NCBI RefSeq assembly: GCF_964656455.1
Contig: NC_135724.1
Span: forward strand, 11,369,414 to 11,433,413
Length of the DNA stretch: 64,000 nucleotides
Origin: Halichoerus grypus
Lineage: Eukaryota; Chordata; Mammalia; Carnivora; Phocidae
Direction of reading: 5' to 3'
A program made the position numbers and the translations under genes. The notes beneath the pieces are model-generated. The model saw nothing but the letters and a program-made list of their open reading frames with translations, had not been told where the DNA came from and did not search any database. Of the stretch, positions 22,464 to 32,990 are shown in pieces (the stretch's first letter is position 1; each line of letters opens with the position of its first letter).

Positions 22464-22808
22464 AATAATGTGAAGTAAATATTTTAGAAATCATATCACT
22501 TTGGAGAAATCACATCTCTCTGAATTAATATATTAAAGTATTAGATATCCAGTAACTGAGTAAATGGAAATAATAATTTGAACTGCAATCTTTTTTATTT
22601 GTAGGAAATAATTGCAAATTTTACATAGAAAAGATAGTAGTTGGAAGTATTAATAATTGCCGTAACTGGACTTACTTCTGACACAAGATGGAATGAATTG
22701 TGCCAGGAAAAGTTAAACCAGAAGTTTAATAGGCCTGTTCATAGGACCATGTGCCTAAATATATTTCCAAAGATAAGATATATTTCCAGACTTTTTCTAC
22801 TGGTCTTT
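22464..22808. other. Unique sequence, no gene seen
   Basis: No frame or repeat recognised. Confidence 0.45.
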
Positions 22809-22819
22809 TAGTCACTATT

Positions 22820-22985
22820 CTTCTTCTCCTTCTCCTTCTTCTTCTCCTTCTTCTTCTTTCTTCTTCTTTCTTCTTCTTCTTTTCTTCTTCTTCTTTTCTT
22901 CTTTTCTTCTTCTTCTTCTTCTTTCTTCTTCTTCTTCTTTCTTCTTCTTTCTTCTTCTTCTTCTTCTTCTTCTTCTTCTTTTTTT
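22820..22985. repeat. (TTC)n / (GAA)n tract, about 165 bp
   Basis: Imperfect TTC repeat with TTTC and CTCC interruptions, running directly into the SINE tail at 22983. The outer target duplication places it inside the SINE insertion, so it grew from the SINE A-tail. Frames with long Leu/Ser/Phe or Lys/Glu runs here are artefacts. Confidence 0.98.
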
Positions 22986-23166
22986 AAAGATTTTATTAAT
23001 TTATTTGAGAGAAAGAGAGAGAGTGTGCACGAGTGTGGGAGGGCAGAGGTCAAAGCAGACTCCCCGCTGAGCACGGAGCCAGACACCTGGGGCTCCGTCG
23101 CAGGACCCCGATATCATGACCTGAGCCGAAAGCAGCTGCTTACTGACTGAGCCATCCAGGGGCCCC
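22983..23166 (-). mobile_element. Can-SINE with expanded tail
   Basis: Antisense SINE: TTTAAAGATTTTATTAATTT, body, then GAGCCATCCAGGGGCCCC. Target duplication TAGTCACTATT (22809-22819) / TAGTCAGTATT (23167-23177) encloses SINE plus the TTC tract. Confidence 0.95.
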
Positions 23167-23177
23167 TAGTCAGTATT

Positions 23178-24364
23178 ATGCTATTTTCTTCTTCCTTATT
23201 GAATACTCTTGAGTTTCTAATCATCCCTCTAATTTGAGTAGAGACCAACCAAACATATCCAAGTACACAGTCACATGGGTGAAATTGGATGGATCCAGAA
23301 ATGTATTTTGGGAACACAGTCAACAAAATTAGGACAAAAATCACAGACCAAATCTACCAAAATGGGGTTTATTGAGGAGAGTAGTTTTGTTGACTATTAT
23401 TTTCATTATTATGGAAAATAATTGAATTCACACAAAGTAGGCAATCTATTTTGAATAACTGTTTACTTTTCAGGTCCTCATTTATGCAAGAGATGCATAT
23501 TGAGAGCATTTCTGAACTTTAGTAAAGATGGATGCTACTTTCAAAAGCAAAAATACAATTAAAAGGAAAGAGGAGCAGTCTAAAAAACTTTGCTAAGAAT
23601 AAGCCTATCTATTTCCTGGAATCTCTCTTTACAATGCACTCTCTGTCAAACTGAGACCAAGGTGATGTTTAAGGCTGAATCCTCCCTCATTGCTCTCAGT
23701 AATAGGAAAAGCAGAGACCTAGCTATGTGATAATAACAATGAACACTGTCAACTAAGGCTCATATACCTGAAAAATTAGCATCATAGACTAAAATTTTAT
23801 GCATTTTGGTCCTTCCTTGAGAAAAAAAAAAAAAAAAAAACATCTGTTCCTGCTTGCTCTTGCATGTTTCTTATGAATATGGAAAATAGAGTAGAGCTCT
23901 AAAATTCTCTAGGTCCTTTTGGACTAAATTTGATAGGGGAAATTGGGAGAAGATGAAGGTAAGGGTGTTATAGAAGACTAAAAGATATTTTCTTGTGTTT
24001 TGTATTCAAAAGATGTGTATGTACATTTGTATGTCTTTTATTCACATTGCTCTGTAAAAGGTATCACCTATGTAACACTAACCATTACAGACTTCCTCTT
24101 TAGTATCCCCTGCTGTGCACTTAGCAAAATACCCTGTATGAAGTGCAGAACATATTAAGGAAAAGAAGTTCAGACATAGCCATAGTAATCTTCATGACTC
24201 CTATGTACTGTGAAAATATGGCCAAATTTAAAATATCTGTGGACCTCCAGGCTCCTTATTTTGCATACCTGTTTTCCGAACTATGAAACTCTATCAGATT
24301 TTTAAAAATTTTTCTCTGAAATGCTTTTCAACGTCATCATTAAATGTTTTTCAACTTCATCACT
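23178..24364. other. Unique sequence, no gene seen
   Basis: No recognised repeat apart from an A20 run at 23821-23840 and a 23-bp imperfect tandem duplication at 24319-24364 (AAATGCTTTTCAACGTCATC / AAATGTTTTTCAACTTCATC). Confidence 0.5.
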
Positions 24365-24885
24365 AGGCTGATCTATAGTCCCCAAAGTTTTAATCAAAGT
24401 TTTAGGTACTGTGTAGATATAATTAAACAGTACACCTTAAAGATAGATTATCTTGGATGGGATACAATTAGTTAGTCAGGAAACCTTGAAAGATTTCTGC
24501 TTCCTCAAGAGAGAGGGATGGAGGGAAGGTGGGGTGGGGGAGGGGAGAGAGAGAGAGAGGAGAGAAGGAAAGAAACAGCGATTGATTGAATTCAGCCTCT
24601 GGATGACATCTCCAGTCCATGCCTGTGGGTTCCATCCAGTCTGCTATCAATCTTCCCTTGTTTGCTTTGTGGACTAAGGACTATGGATTTAGGACTTGCC
24701 TAGCCAGACCCCACTACTGTGTCAGCCAATTCTTTATCATCAATCTCTGTCTCTGTCTCTATTTCTCTCTCCCTCTTTACCTGTCTCTGTCTCTCTTTGT
24801 CTCTCTCTCTGTCTCTTTTTCCCTTTCTTCTCTATAGGTTCTGCTTCTCTGTTTGAACCCTGACTGATAATTAGTGCAAAACTTT
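24365..24885 (+). mobile_element. ERVL solo LTR (MLT2-like)
   Basis: Order follows MLT2: GATCTATAGTCCCCAAAGTTTTAATCAAA, GTAGATATAATTAAACAGT, AGATAGATTATCTTGGATGG, GACTTGCCTAGCCAGACC, GTGTCAGCCAATTCTTTATC, then a pyrimidine run and TATAGGTTCTGCTTCTCTGTTTGAACCCTGACTGATAA at the end. A GA-rich patch (24508-24575) and a TC-rich patch (24745-24835) lie inside it. No internal retroviral DNA adjoins. Confidence 0.72.
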
Positions 24886-24956
24886 TCCATAAAAATTACC
24901 TGTATTGAAGAAAACACATTTTTGAACAACTCAGAGACTAAGATGCAACAGAGAGT

Positions 24957-26420
24957 TTTTAAAATTTTATTTTTATTAACAATTTATTTCTTAGAGCAGT
25001 TTTAGGTTCATAGCAAAATTCAGAGGAAGGTAAAGAGATTTCCCATATATCCCTTGTCCCCACCCATGCACAGTCTCCCCTCTTATCAACATTCCCCACC
25101 AGAGTGGTATATTTGTGACAATTGATGAACCTGCCTTGACACATAATTATCACCAAGGCCCATAGTTTACCTTAAGACTTACTGTTGATGTTGTACATTC
25201 TGTGAGTTGGAACAAATGTATAATGGCATATATCCTTAATTTTAGTATCATACAGAGTCTTTTCACTGCCCTAGAAATCCCCTGTACTCTTCCTATTCAT
25301 CCCACTACTCCCCTCCCCTGCAACCACTGACCTTTATACTGTCTCCATAGTTTTGTCTTTTCCATAATGCCATACATTGTAATCATATATATACATTTAA
25401 ATGCAAATTTGAAAACAAATTTGTTTCTTTCACTTAGTACTATGCATTTAAGTTTCCTCCATATCTTTTCCTAGCTTGATAGCTCATTTCTTTTTAGTTC
25501 AGAATAATATTCTATTGTCTGCATTTACCACAGTTTATTTATCCACTTACCTACTAATGGGCATTTTGGTTATTTCCAAGTTTTGGCAATTATGAATAAA
25601 TCTGTTATAAATATATGTGTACAGGCTTTTAGGTGGACATAATTTTTAACTCATTTGGATAAATATCAAGGAGTCTAGTTGCTGGATCATATGATAAGAG
25701 TATGTTTATTTTGTAAGAAACTTCCAGACTGTCTTTCAAAGTGGCTGTATTATTTTGCATTCATACCAGCAATGATAGTTTCTGTTGCTCCACATCCTTG
25801 TCCGTATTTGGCATCGTCTGTATTCTGCATTTTGGCCATTCTAATAGGTATGTAGTTGTATCTCATTGTTGTTTTAATTTGTGTTTCCCTAATGACATAT
25901 GATATGGAACATCTCTTCATGTGGATACTTTCCATCTGCATAACTCCTTTGGTGAGATGTCTATTAAGGTCTCTGGCCCATTTTTAATGGGATTGTTTTC
26001 TTACTGTTGAAATTCAAAAGTCCTTGTATATTTTGGATGGTAATCTTTTATCAGATGTGTCTTTTGCAAATATTTTCTCCCAGTCTGTGTCTGTCTTTAT
26101 ATTCCTGACATGGTCTTTTTCAGAGCAGAAATTTTAATTTTAATGAAGTCCAGTGTATCAATTATTTATTTCTTGGGTCATACCTTTGGTGTTGTATCCA
26201 AAATGGCATTGCCACACCCAAAGTCATCTAGATTTTCTTTTATGTTACCTTCTGGATGTTTTATAGTTTTACATTTTATATTTAGGTTTCTGACCCATTT
26301 TGGATTAATTTTTATAAAGAGTTTAGGGTCTGTGTCTAGTTTGGTTTTTTGTTTGTTTGTTTGTTTGTTTTGCATTTGGATGGCTAGTTTTTCCAGCACC
26401 ATTTGTTAAAAACACTTATA
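24957..26420 (-). mobile_element. L1M LINE, antisense: 3' UTR and ORF2 C-terminal half
   Basis: From the left: old L1M 3' UTR (GAGCAGTTTTAGGTTCATAGCAAAATTCAGAGGAAGG, TATCAACATTCCCCACCAGAGTGGTA), then ORF2 (TTGCTGGATCATATGATAAG, AATTTGTGTTTCCCTAATGAC, TGGCCCATTTTTAATGGGATTG, CTGACCCATTTTGGATTAAT). It ends with AGTTTTTCCAGCACCATTTG near 26400. Minus-strand frames at 25750-25941 and 26178-26402 are remnants of ORF2. Stops throughout; truncated at the 5' side. Confidence 0.92.
26340..26372. repeat. (GTTT)n run
   Basis: GTTTTTTGTTTGTTTGTTTGTTTGTTTTG within the antisense L1 ORF2. Confidence 0.9.
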
Positions 26421-26467
26421 GTATGTATGGTGACTAACATAACATAATAAAATAAAATAAAATAAAA
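26420..26467 (+). mobile_element. Tiny L1 3'-tip insertion
   Basis: GTATGTATGGTGACTAACAT followed by AACATAATAAAATAAAATAA is the extreme 3' end of the carnivore L1 plus tail. It reads opposite to the older L1 it abuts. Flanking words AAAAACACT and AAAAACTCT are a poor target duplication. Confidence 0.6.
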
Positions 26468-26579
26468 ACTCTTTGTTTGCTTTGTTTTGTTTTTTAATGC
26501 ATGTTTCCATTGACTTTCATCAAGAAAAGAGCAAATCACTTCCTTTATTTCTTATACCGGGCTTGGTCAAGATCCAGCA

Positions 26580-26705
26580 CAGTGATTTTCTTTCTTCCTT
26601 ACTTTCCTTTCTTTCCTTTCTTTTCTTCCTTCCTTCCTTTTTTCCTTCCTTCCTTCCTTCCTTCCTCCTTCCTTCCTTCCTCCTTCCTTTCTTTCTTTCT
26701 TTTTC
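26580..26705. repeat. (TTCC)n/(TTTC)n pyrimidine tract
   Basis: About 125 bp of TTCC and TTTC units. The plus-strand frames at 26473-26809 read through it and are low-complexity Phe/Leu/Pro/Ser artefacts. Confidence 0.97.
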
Positions 26706-27840
26706 AGTCTAGAGGAAGGAAATTATCTCACATTGCACTCAGGTCTGTCTCCTTACAATGTTGTCAATTTCATTTCTATTTTAGACATGCTAAATGGAAT
26801 AAAATTTAATAAACAAAGTAAAAATTCTTTAAGAAATAATTTTCTCTCTGCTACAGAGAATATGAAATATTTTGTCCCGTTTTATAGCATATACACATCT
26901 CCTAGTTTGTGGATTAAGCACATTCCAGCAAATTTACTATAAATTATACATAGATAATATATAGATAATTTTATTAGTCCATGGAATACCAATGTAGTTT
27001 TCCCACGAATATAAGATTACATTAAAAAGTTTTGGAAAAAGAAAATGATATGACAGGGATTTTCCTGCATATGACAAAATGTTAGACAGAAGTTGATTTT
27101 AACTGCAGAGATTTGTCACTTACAAAATCATGTTCCCAGTGTTGCAAGTTTTTGGCCTCAGTACCTTTCCTATCATTCAGTTTGGGACTCTTATGGACCA
27201 CAAGAATACCTCATATACATAATGAATATTTTAATGAGCCTCTGATTCTAATCTTAGAAAATTGATTTCCTCTTCCTGTTTCATAGTAGTATTTATATTG
27301 CCAAAGGAATTTAATGATGACTATTTGTGCCTCAAAATTCTTTAAGATTGAGTGTTATGGTTTCAGACCGTAAATTAGGTTACTACTTCGTAACTATATC
27401 AAGTTCAAATAGTTACATATTACGTTTCTGAAAGAGTATCTATAGCTTACAACACACAGGATACGTTTTCAGTGTATGATTTTAAATATAATATTTTACA
27501 AATTGTCAAACAGTGTTTTTATTTTCAGTTACTCCATATGTGAAGAAAACATACACAACTCTTTGAAGAAAAACTGACGGTCTTAATATTTGAAACACAG
27601 TTGCAATTATTCATTTTAATGAGCTTCTAAAAGGTTATATACATTTATAAAATGACCATTTGCTAGAGGTGGTATATATACTTTATCATTATAGGAATTA
27701 GTTTTGTGAAAATAGTGATGTAATGATATCTTAGAACAGTTCAGTTTTATTTAGAAGAATATATCTATATTAAATCTATATTTTTAATAACACATTTGTC
27801 TATATAGAACAGAAATCCTAAGCAAAGAGTGTCTTAAAGA
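26706..27840. other. Unique AT-rich sequence, no gene seen
   Basis: No recognised repeat or coding frame over 1.1 kb. Confidence 0.5.
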
Positions 27841-28035
27841 AATAACAATTTATTTGTTCCACATAATAAGTTGAAAGAATTGCAGAGCTGATGCAGCTGT
27901 TCAGCTATGCCCTCAGTGATCAGGCTCTCTCTATGTTTCTGTCTGTCATCCACAGTGGGGGTAGACCCCTACCACCATGCTTGTCAATTAATGGAAGCAA
28001 GAGTTCTGCTATTCATGTGCATGTTCCAAGAAGGA
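27841..28035 (+). mobile_element. Old interspersed repeat, unnamed
   Basis: AACAATTTATTTGTTCCACATAATAAG, GCAGCTGTTCAGCTATGCCCTCAGTGATCAGGCTCTCTCTATGTTTCTG and CATGCTTGTCAATTAATGG recall a mammal-wide repeat whose wording (ATCAG.GACTCA..CTC, ATGTCCTC.CCTT) recurs at 63745-64000. I cannot assign a name. Confidence 0.4.
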
Positions 28036-28081
28036 AGAAAATATGTTTAAGAGGAAAAAAAAAAAAGTTTTTCATGACAAG

Positions 28082-28136
28082 ACTTCTCTTTCTCCTTCTC
28101 TTCCTCCTCCTCTTCTCCCTCCTCATCTCCCTCTTT

Positions 28137-28190
<54 letters not shown>

Positions 28191-28252
28191 TTCCTTCCTT
28201 CCTTCCTTCCTTCCTTCCTTCCTTCCTTCCTTTCTTTCTTTTTCTTTCATTT
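28082..28252. repeat. (TTTC)n then (TTCC)n pyrimidine tract
   Basis: CT-rich lead-in from 28082, near-perfect (TTTC)n at about 28134-28187, then (TTCC)n to about 28230, then TTTC again. The 171-codon frame at 27891-28406 and the minus-strand Lys/Glu/Gly/Arg frame at 28047-28283 are produced by this repeat. Confidence 0.98.
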
Positions 28253-28484
28253 GGGAAGATGCTCCATATTCAGGGACTTGCACCTGTATCTCATTGGAAA
28301 TTGGTATATATTGCGAATCCCCTATTTGGAAGGGATGTTATTAGATGAAGTATTTATTTTACTAACTTCTAAAGTAGGAAAAAGGAAGCAAGAAGAAAGT
28401 TGGTAATAGATGTTCAGTGAATTAACTTTGTCAAATCCTTCTGTTTTGTTTTGTTCTGTTATTTTTTCTTTACTGTTATGTAAC

Positions 28485-28760
28485 AAACCATCTCAGAATC
28501 TAATGGTTTAAGTGATTTTATTTGATTTTTCAGATTTTATTTTCAAAAATTTCCAAGGAATTTAGGAAATGGCCAAGTGCTGAGTTTGTCTCTGATCCAC
28601 ATGGCATGGCATAAGATAGGGCTCTGGGAAACATGTCAGAAGATCACAGCACAGAGCAGTCAAGCTGTCAGAATTTCTCACAATCTCTCAAAGCTATAGA
28701 AGCAAAAGCTTGACTTTGGAGATGCCAAGGAGCTCCAAACTTGGAGGTCCAAAATCCCAG
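28485..28760 (-). mobile_element. MLT1-like MaLR LTR fragment
   Basis: ATGTAACAAACCATCTCAGAATCTAATGGTTTAAGTGATTTTATT is the antisense of the MLT1 3' end (TTAAGCCACTAAGTTTTGGGGTGGTTTGTTAC). It then diverges quickly. Confidence 0.5.
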
Positions 28761-28789
28761 AGAGAATGGAGATGTAGAGAAGTAAATCT

Positions 28790-28990
28790 AGGGGCGCCTG
28801 GGTGGCTCAGTCATTAAGTGTCTGCCTTCAGCTCAGGTCATGATCACAGAATCCTGGGATCGAGCCCCGTGTCAGGCTCCCTGCTCCACGGGAAGCCTGC
28901 TTCTCCCTCTCCCACTCCCCCTGCTTGTGTTCCCTCTCTCACTGTGTCTCTCTCTGTCAAATAAATAAATAAAATCTTTTAAAAAAAATA
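28790..28990 (+). mobile_element. Can-SINE, young-looking
   Basis: Head GGGGCGCCTGGGTGGCTCAG, GGGATCGAGCCCCGTGTCAGG. The tail ends in (A)n and AATAAATAAAT. Minimal target match TAAATCT (28783-28789 and 28993-28999), blurred by the tail. Confidence 0.96.
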
Positions 28991-29000
28991 AATAAATCTG

Positions 29001-29384
29001 ATATTCCAGTTTTCCCCTGGAAGCACATGCCAATTTCTTAAGCTGCATAGGGCTAAGAGATAACAAGGAAGTAAAAGGCTTCTAAAACACAGAGAAGAGT
29101 TTTCATCAGTCTTAAAGTGCTAGGGAGACAAAAATTGGAAATAGAATCTGCCAAAAAGGAAAGAATCTAGAATATCCCAGCTCCCAGATAGGATAAATAT
29201 TAATATAGGGATTATTCAGAAGAAGAATCTTATAAAAAATCTTTATAAAAATCTTAGAAAAACTGTACTAAACTTTAAGTGAGGTCAGTTCCTGCTCTAT
29301 CCCCCCTTCAAAAAATAGATTTTACGCACTCTGGAGGCAATAATATTTTCAGAATTTTCAAAAACATTCTATACACAATATCCA
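29001..29384. other. Unique sequence, no gene seen
   Basis: No recognised repeat or frame. Confidence 0.45.
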
Positions 29385-29560
29385 ACTGGACTGTATTGAA
29401 CTGTATACCCTAAAAGATATGTTCAAGTACTAACCCTGGTACCTGTGACATGGTGAAAAAAGCCAACGGTTGTATAATTGGATTCCCGGCAAAGTAGGGC
29501 AGAGAGAATGAAGCAGAAACAAAATTTGAAAAGATAATGGGGTGACAAACATCTCTCTAT
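29385..29560 (+). mobile_element. Possible MLT1-like LTR fragment
   Basis: TGAACTGTATACCCTAAAAGATATGTTCAAGTACTAACCCTGGTACCTGTGACATGG parallels the 5' third of MLT1-type LTRs. The remainder is lost or unrecognisable. Confidence 0.5.
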
Positions 29561-29779
29561 ATCCTCAGGACACTCTTTTGAACACTGATACAGTGAATAA
29601 AAAGGAGACTCTTAGATTTTTACATCACAGTTAAACAGTTAAACTCTGGTAACAGAAATCATATATAAGAAGAACAACACGGAAAGTGCAAGTTTTAAAA
29701 TAGGCAAAAATCTTATATACTCACTTTACAAAATAGGAATCCAAATTGTCAATAAACACACACACACAAAAAAAACATA

Positions 29780-30315
29780 CTGAAACTTTTAAGTACCCAA
29801 AAATCCACAAATCAAAACCACAGTGTGATACCACCAATGTGACAACCGCTGTAAGAACAAAAGGCAAAAGCCTGACAATCAAGATGGAACAACTGTTAAG
29901 AATGAAGGGCACCTAGAATGCTCACGTAATATTGGTTATTCTTGCTCATACCACTTTGCAAAATTCTCTGGCATATACTCTGTTGCAGCAATTTCCATTC
30001 TTAAGTAAATACCCATCAAAATTGCTTCCATAGTTAACCAAAAGATATGTACAAGGATGTTCATAGCAGTGTCACTCATAATAAAAAAAGTGACACCAAA
30101 TGTTTATCAACATTGGAACAGAGAAAGATACATAGTGTATTACAGCAAAATGTCATACAGCACTGAGAATGAATGAGGAATTGCTGTACTCACAACAAAT
30201 TTGAATGTCACAAGCACACTGTTGAATAGGTGAAGACAGATACGTGTACGTACTGAATAACTCCATTTACCAAAACACAACATCACAAAATGAAACAAGC
30301 AACAAACCTGTATTG
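29780..30315 (+). mobile_element. L1M LINE 3' part, strongly decayed
   Basis: ATCAAAACCACAGTGTGATACCACCA, AGATATGTACAAGGATGTTCATAGCAG, CACTCATAATAAAAAAAGTGACACCAAATG and TACTGAATAACTCCATTTACC follow the L1M ORF2 end and 3' UTR. (CA)n at 29757-29768 precedes it. Confidence 0.75.
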
Positions 30316-30344
30316 TTAGAATTCATGATAATGGTTATTTTTTA

Positions 30345-30525
30345 ATAAAGATTTTATTTATTTATTGGAGAGAGAGAGATTGAGAGAACAAATGGGAGGA
30401 GGGGCAGAGGGAGAAGCAGACTCCCTGTGGAGCAGGGAGCCTGACTCAGGACTCAAACCCAGGCCCCTGAGATCATGACCTGAGCCGAAGGCAGATGCTT
30501 AACAGACTGAGCTACCCAGGTGCAC
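30345..30525 (-). mobile_element. Can-SINE
   Basis: Antisense copy with a perfect 13-bp target duplication TGGTTATTTTTTA (30332-30344 and 30526-30538). The head ends in GAGCTACCCAGGTGCAC. Confidence 0.96.
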
Positions 30526-30540
30526 TGGTTATTTTTTATA

Positions 30541-30590
30541 AAGATTGTATTTATTTATTTGAGAGAGGAAGAGAGAGAGAGAAAGAGAAG
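30541..30590 (-). mobile_element. Truncated Can-SINE tail fragment
   Basis: AAGATTGTATTTATTTATTT plus a GAGAGAGGAAGAGAGAG run, the antisense tail side of a SINE. It stops after about 50 bp and sits directly beside the previous copy. Confidence 0.7.
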
Positions 30591-30599
30591 AAACAAGCC

Positions 30600-31160
30600 A
30601 AAAGTATTTTGCATTGTGTAGCACTGAAAATATTTTTAATTTAGTTTCTGTGGCCAGTGTCAGTAACTATGTTAAAATTCCGAGATACTAAATTGAATGA
30701 TTCATAGCTGGGCAACCCATGTTTTTATTTGCTAAATGTGGGGGAGAGATGAGAGGGCCAGAAACATAGAAATCACAGTTTTTTGTAGCCTAATCTCAGA
30801 AGTGACATGCTATCACTTTTGCATATTTTGTTTGTTAGAATAGAATAACTCAATGCCATGAATACCGGGGGTGGGAATCTTTGGGAGGTCCTTTTAGAGG
30901 ATGCCTACTGCATCCCTTACCATGGATCTTCAGTCAGGACCTGACTCTGCTCTGTGCCTTCACCTTAAAATGCAGCCCCTCACCCCCTCTGGCTCTTATT
31001 CGTTTCTTTTAGACTCTATGTCTCCTGCCACAGTGTCATTGTTCATACATTTACTTCTTCCCAGAAGGCCTCTCCCTTCCACCTCTGTGTACTTAACTCT
31101 CCTCATCTTTTGGATTTTACGTTTATTTCATTATACCCTTTTTTTCTCAATTCGACCTTA
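30600..31160. other. Unclassified sequence; possible L2 in second half
   Basis: No gene recognised. From about 30960 the strand is CT-rich (TTACTTCTTCCCAGAAGGCCTCTCCC), which loosely parallels the L2 CTCAGAGAGGCCTTCCCTGA block. The 86-codon frame at 30901-31161 lies in this. Confidence 0.35.
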
Positions 31161-31182
31161 GGTCTCAGGGGTAGGACCAGAT

Positions 31183-31278
31183 AAAATATAAGATGCCCAC
31201 TTAAATTTGAACTTCAGATAAAAAATGCATATATAATCTTTATCTAAAATTCAAATTTCACTGGCATCCTGTATTTTT
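31183..31278. mobile_element. Palindromic MITE-like DNA transposon
   Basis: Left arm 31183-31222 (AAAATATAAGATGCCCACTT, then AAATTTGAACTTCAGATAAA) and right arm 31239-31278 (TTTATCTAAAATTCAAATTT, then CACTGGCATCCTGTATTTTT) are imperfect inverted repeats of about 40 bp around a 16-bp centre. The wording matches a common mammalian palindromic repeat (CAGGATGCCCAGTTAAATTT) that I cannot name with confidence. Confidence 0.8.
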
Positions 31279-31299
31279 ATTTGCAAAATGTAGCAACTT

Positions 31300-31990
31300 C
31301 ACCTGTGAAAGACATAATAAATCCTTGAGTTCCGAGGTCAGGTCTGGCCTATAGGGGATTTCCATAAATACTTGTTGGGTCAGTAAGTGATAATTTTTAT
31401 TCCTGTAGGTTTTCAGAAGAGATTAATTATGTAAATCAGGAGTACAATGTTTCTTAGTTGCTTAATAACTTATTATGATTTAGAAAGATTCACTTACTAT
31501 ACTTTTAGATAGGTCTCCTTTTCAATGAGCTGATATCAACTATTCTTAATGATTTCATAACTTGTGTCCAATTTCTTCTTATCCAGAAAATCCTGGCCTT
31601 AACATGCACCATATAGTAAAGAGGGTAATCATCTTTTAAAGTCATTTCAGAGACAGAATTGTAAAATACAAAACCTTGTAATTTCAATAGAGCAACAGAA
31701 ATATTTTGTGCCTTAGTTGTTTTTCTTTGTGAGTAGGAATGATGTGAGAACAAATTGGGTGGATCAGAATAAAGTAGTGAGAACACACGGCATGTACAAG
31801 GTACGTAACGAATCCCCTCTTGAGTCCTTCTTCCCTCCTCATCATGTACATACTTTAAATTAGCCAAGACAAAATATACTGATCATGGTGAAAATAGGAA
31901 GCCTCTAACAATAATGGAAGACCTCAAAAGCAAAAAAAAATGTCCTTTTACATTTCTAATCCATTTACAGAATTAGCCAAACCATTGTAA
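31300..31990. other. Unique sequence; unsupported 120-codon frame
   Basis: 31300-31390 may be an L2 tail (CATAAATACTTGTTGGGTCAG). The minus-strand frame at 31505-31867 has no recognisable domain, and I treat it as chance. Confidence 0.4.
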
Positions 31991-32036
31991 ATAAAGGTAG
32001 TTGAGACTTGAATTAAGTTTGATTTTTTACTTTTTT

Positions 32037-32221
32037 TTTTTTTTTTGAGAGAGAGGGCACAAGAGGGGGCGAAGGGGGAGGAGAGAAATAGAGGGAGAGA
32101 GAGAATCTCAAGTAGGCTCCACGCCAAGTGTGGAGGGCTTGATCTCACCACCCTGAGATCATGACCTGAGTCAAAATCAAGAGTCGGCTGCCTAACTGAC
32201 TGAGCCACCCAGGCGCCTCTG
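32037..32221 (-). mobile_element. Can-SINE, older copy
   Basis: Antisense copy with AAAATCAAGAGTCGGCTGCC and CTGAGCCACCCAGGCGCC. Target duplication TTTTACTTTTTT (32025-32036 and 32222-32233). Confidence 0.94.
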
Positions 32222-32233
32222 TTTTACTTTTTT

Positions 32234-32649
32234 AAATTCATTCATCCATCCATTCATTTACACCAGAGCTGAAGTATACAACAAATTTGCTTGGGAATAA
32301 AATGGGTATATAGAATACAAAGAAATTTTCTATGTATGATTTAAATCTTGAGCTCTGACAGGAAATAATAATGAGCTTAAATAATGTCAGATTAGGGAAC
32401 ACAGAACAGAAGGATCACCATGCAAGCGTAGGCAAACTTGTGGTGCACCCCCTTCACACACAGACAGCATCGTTTAATTACTGGTTCAATGCTAGGTTAA
32501 TAATCACTATCAACTGTCACATTTACTTAAGGCTTTTCTGAGAAGATATTAACACAGTCATTGACATTGTAGCTTGAGATTTCTATAAAATAAGTATGCT
32601 AGGCAGGAAGATTATGTGGGGGACTTCATTATACAGTATGCAGGCAAAT
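32234..32649. other. Unique sequence, no gene seen
   Basis: It begins with an ATTCATTCATCCATCCATTC patch; otherwise nothing is recognised. Confidence 0.45.
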
Positions 32650-32654
32650 GTATA

Positions 32655-32830
32655 TTTTTGGGGGGGTTATTTTATTGAGGTATAATTGACATGTAACATA
32701 TTAGTTTCAGGTGTACAATGTAACGATTCAATATTTGTATATATTAGTAAAATGATCGCCACAATAAGTCTAATGTTCATGTTTTTCTTGTGATGAATAC
32801 TTTTAAGATCCACTCTCTTAGCAGATTTAT
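32655..32830 (-). mobile_element. L1M 3'-UTR fragment, antisense
   Basis: TTTTATTGAGGTATAATTGACATGTAACAT, TTAGTTTCAGGTGTACAATGTAACGATTC, AAATGATCGCCACAATAAGTCTA and TTAAGATCCACTCTCTTAGC match old L1 3' UTR in antisense. Confidence 0.88.
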
Positions 32831-32990
32831 TATAGTATTTTAGTTAATATAAATAATGTTTAAAACAAAATAAAAATCTGTAATTTTTCATACTTTATTC
32901 CTCCTAATGGAATCTGGTTAGGAAGACTGCCAGTCAAGATAAACAAAATACACCATAGTTGGAGATTAGATTTAGGTTAATATATTTTTT

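Noticed and set aside
22751..23086. Leu/Phe-rich and Lys/Glu-rich frames resembling a membrane segment or nuclear-localisation tail
   Set aside because: They come from the TTC/GAA microsatellite on the two strands.
27891..28406. 171-codon plus-strand open frame, the longest in the window
   Set aside because: It spans the (TTTC)n/(TTCC)n tract. The uniform Phe/Leu/Ser/Pro run comes from a repeat lacking stop codons, not selection.
31505..31867. 120-codon minus-strand frame
   Set aside because: Same reasoning as above; the translation shows no motif.
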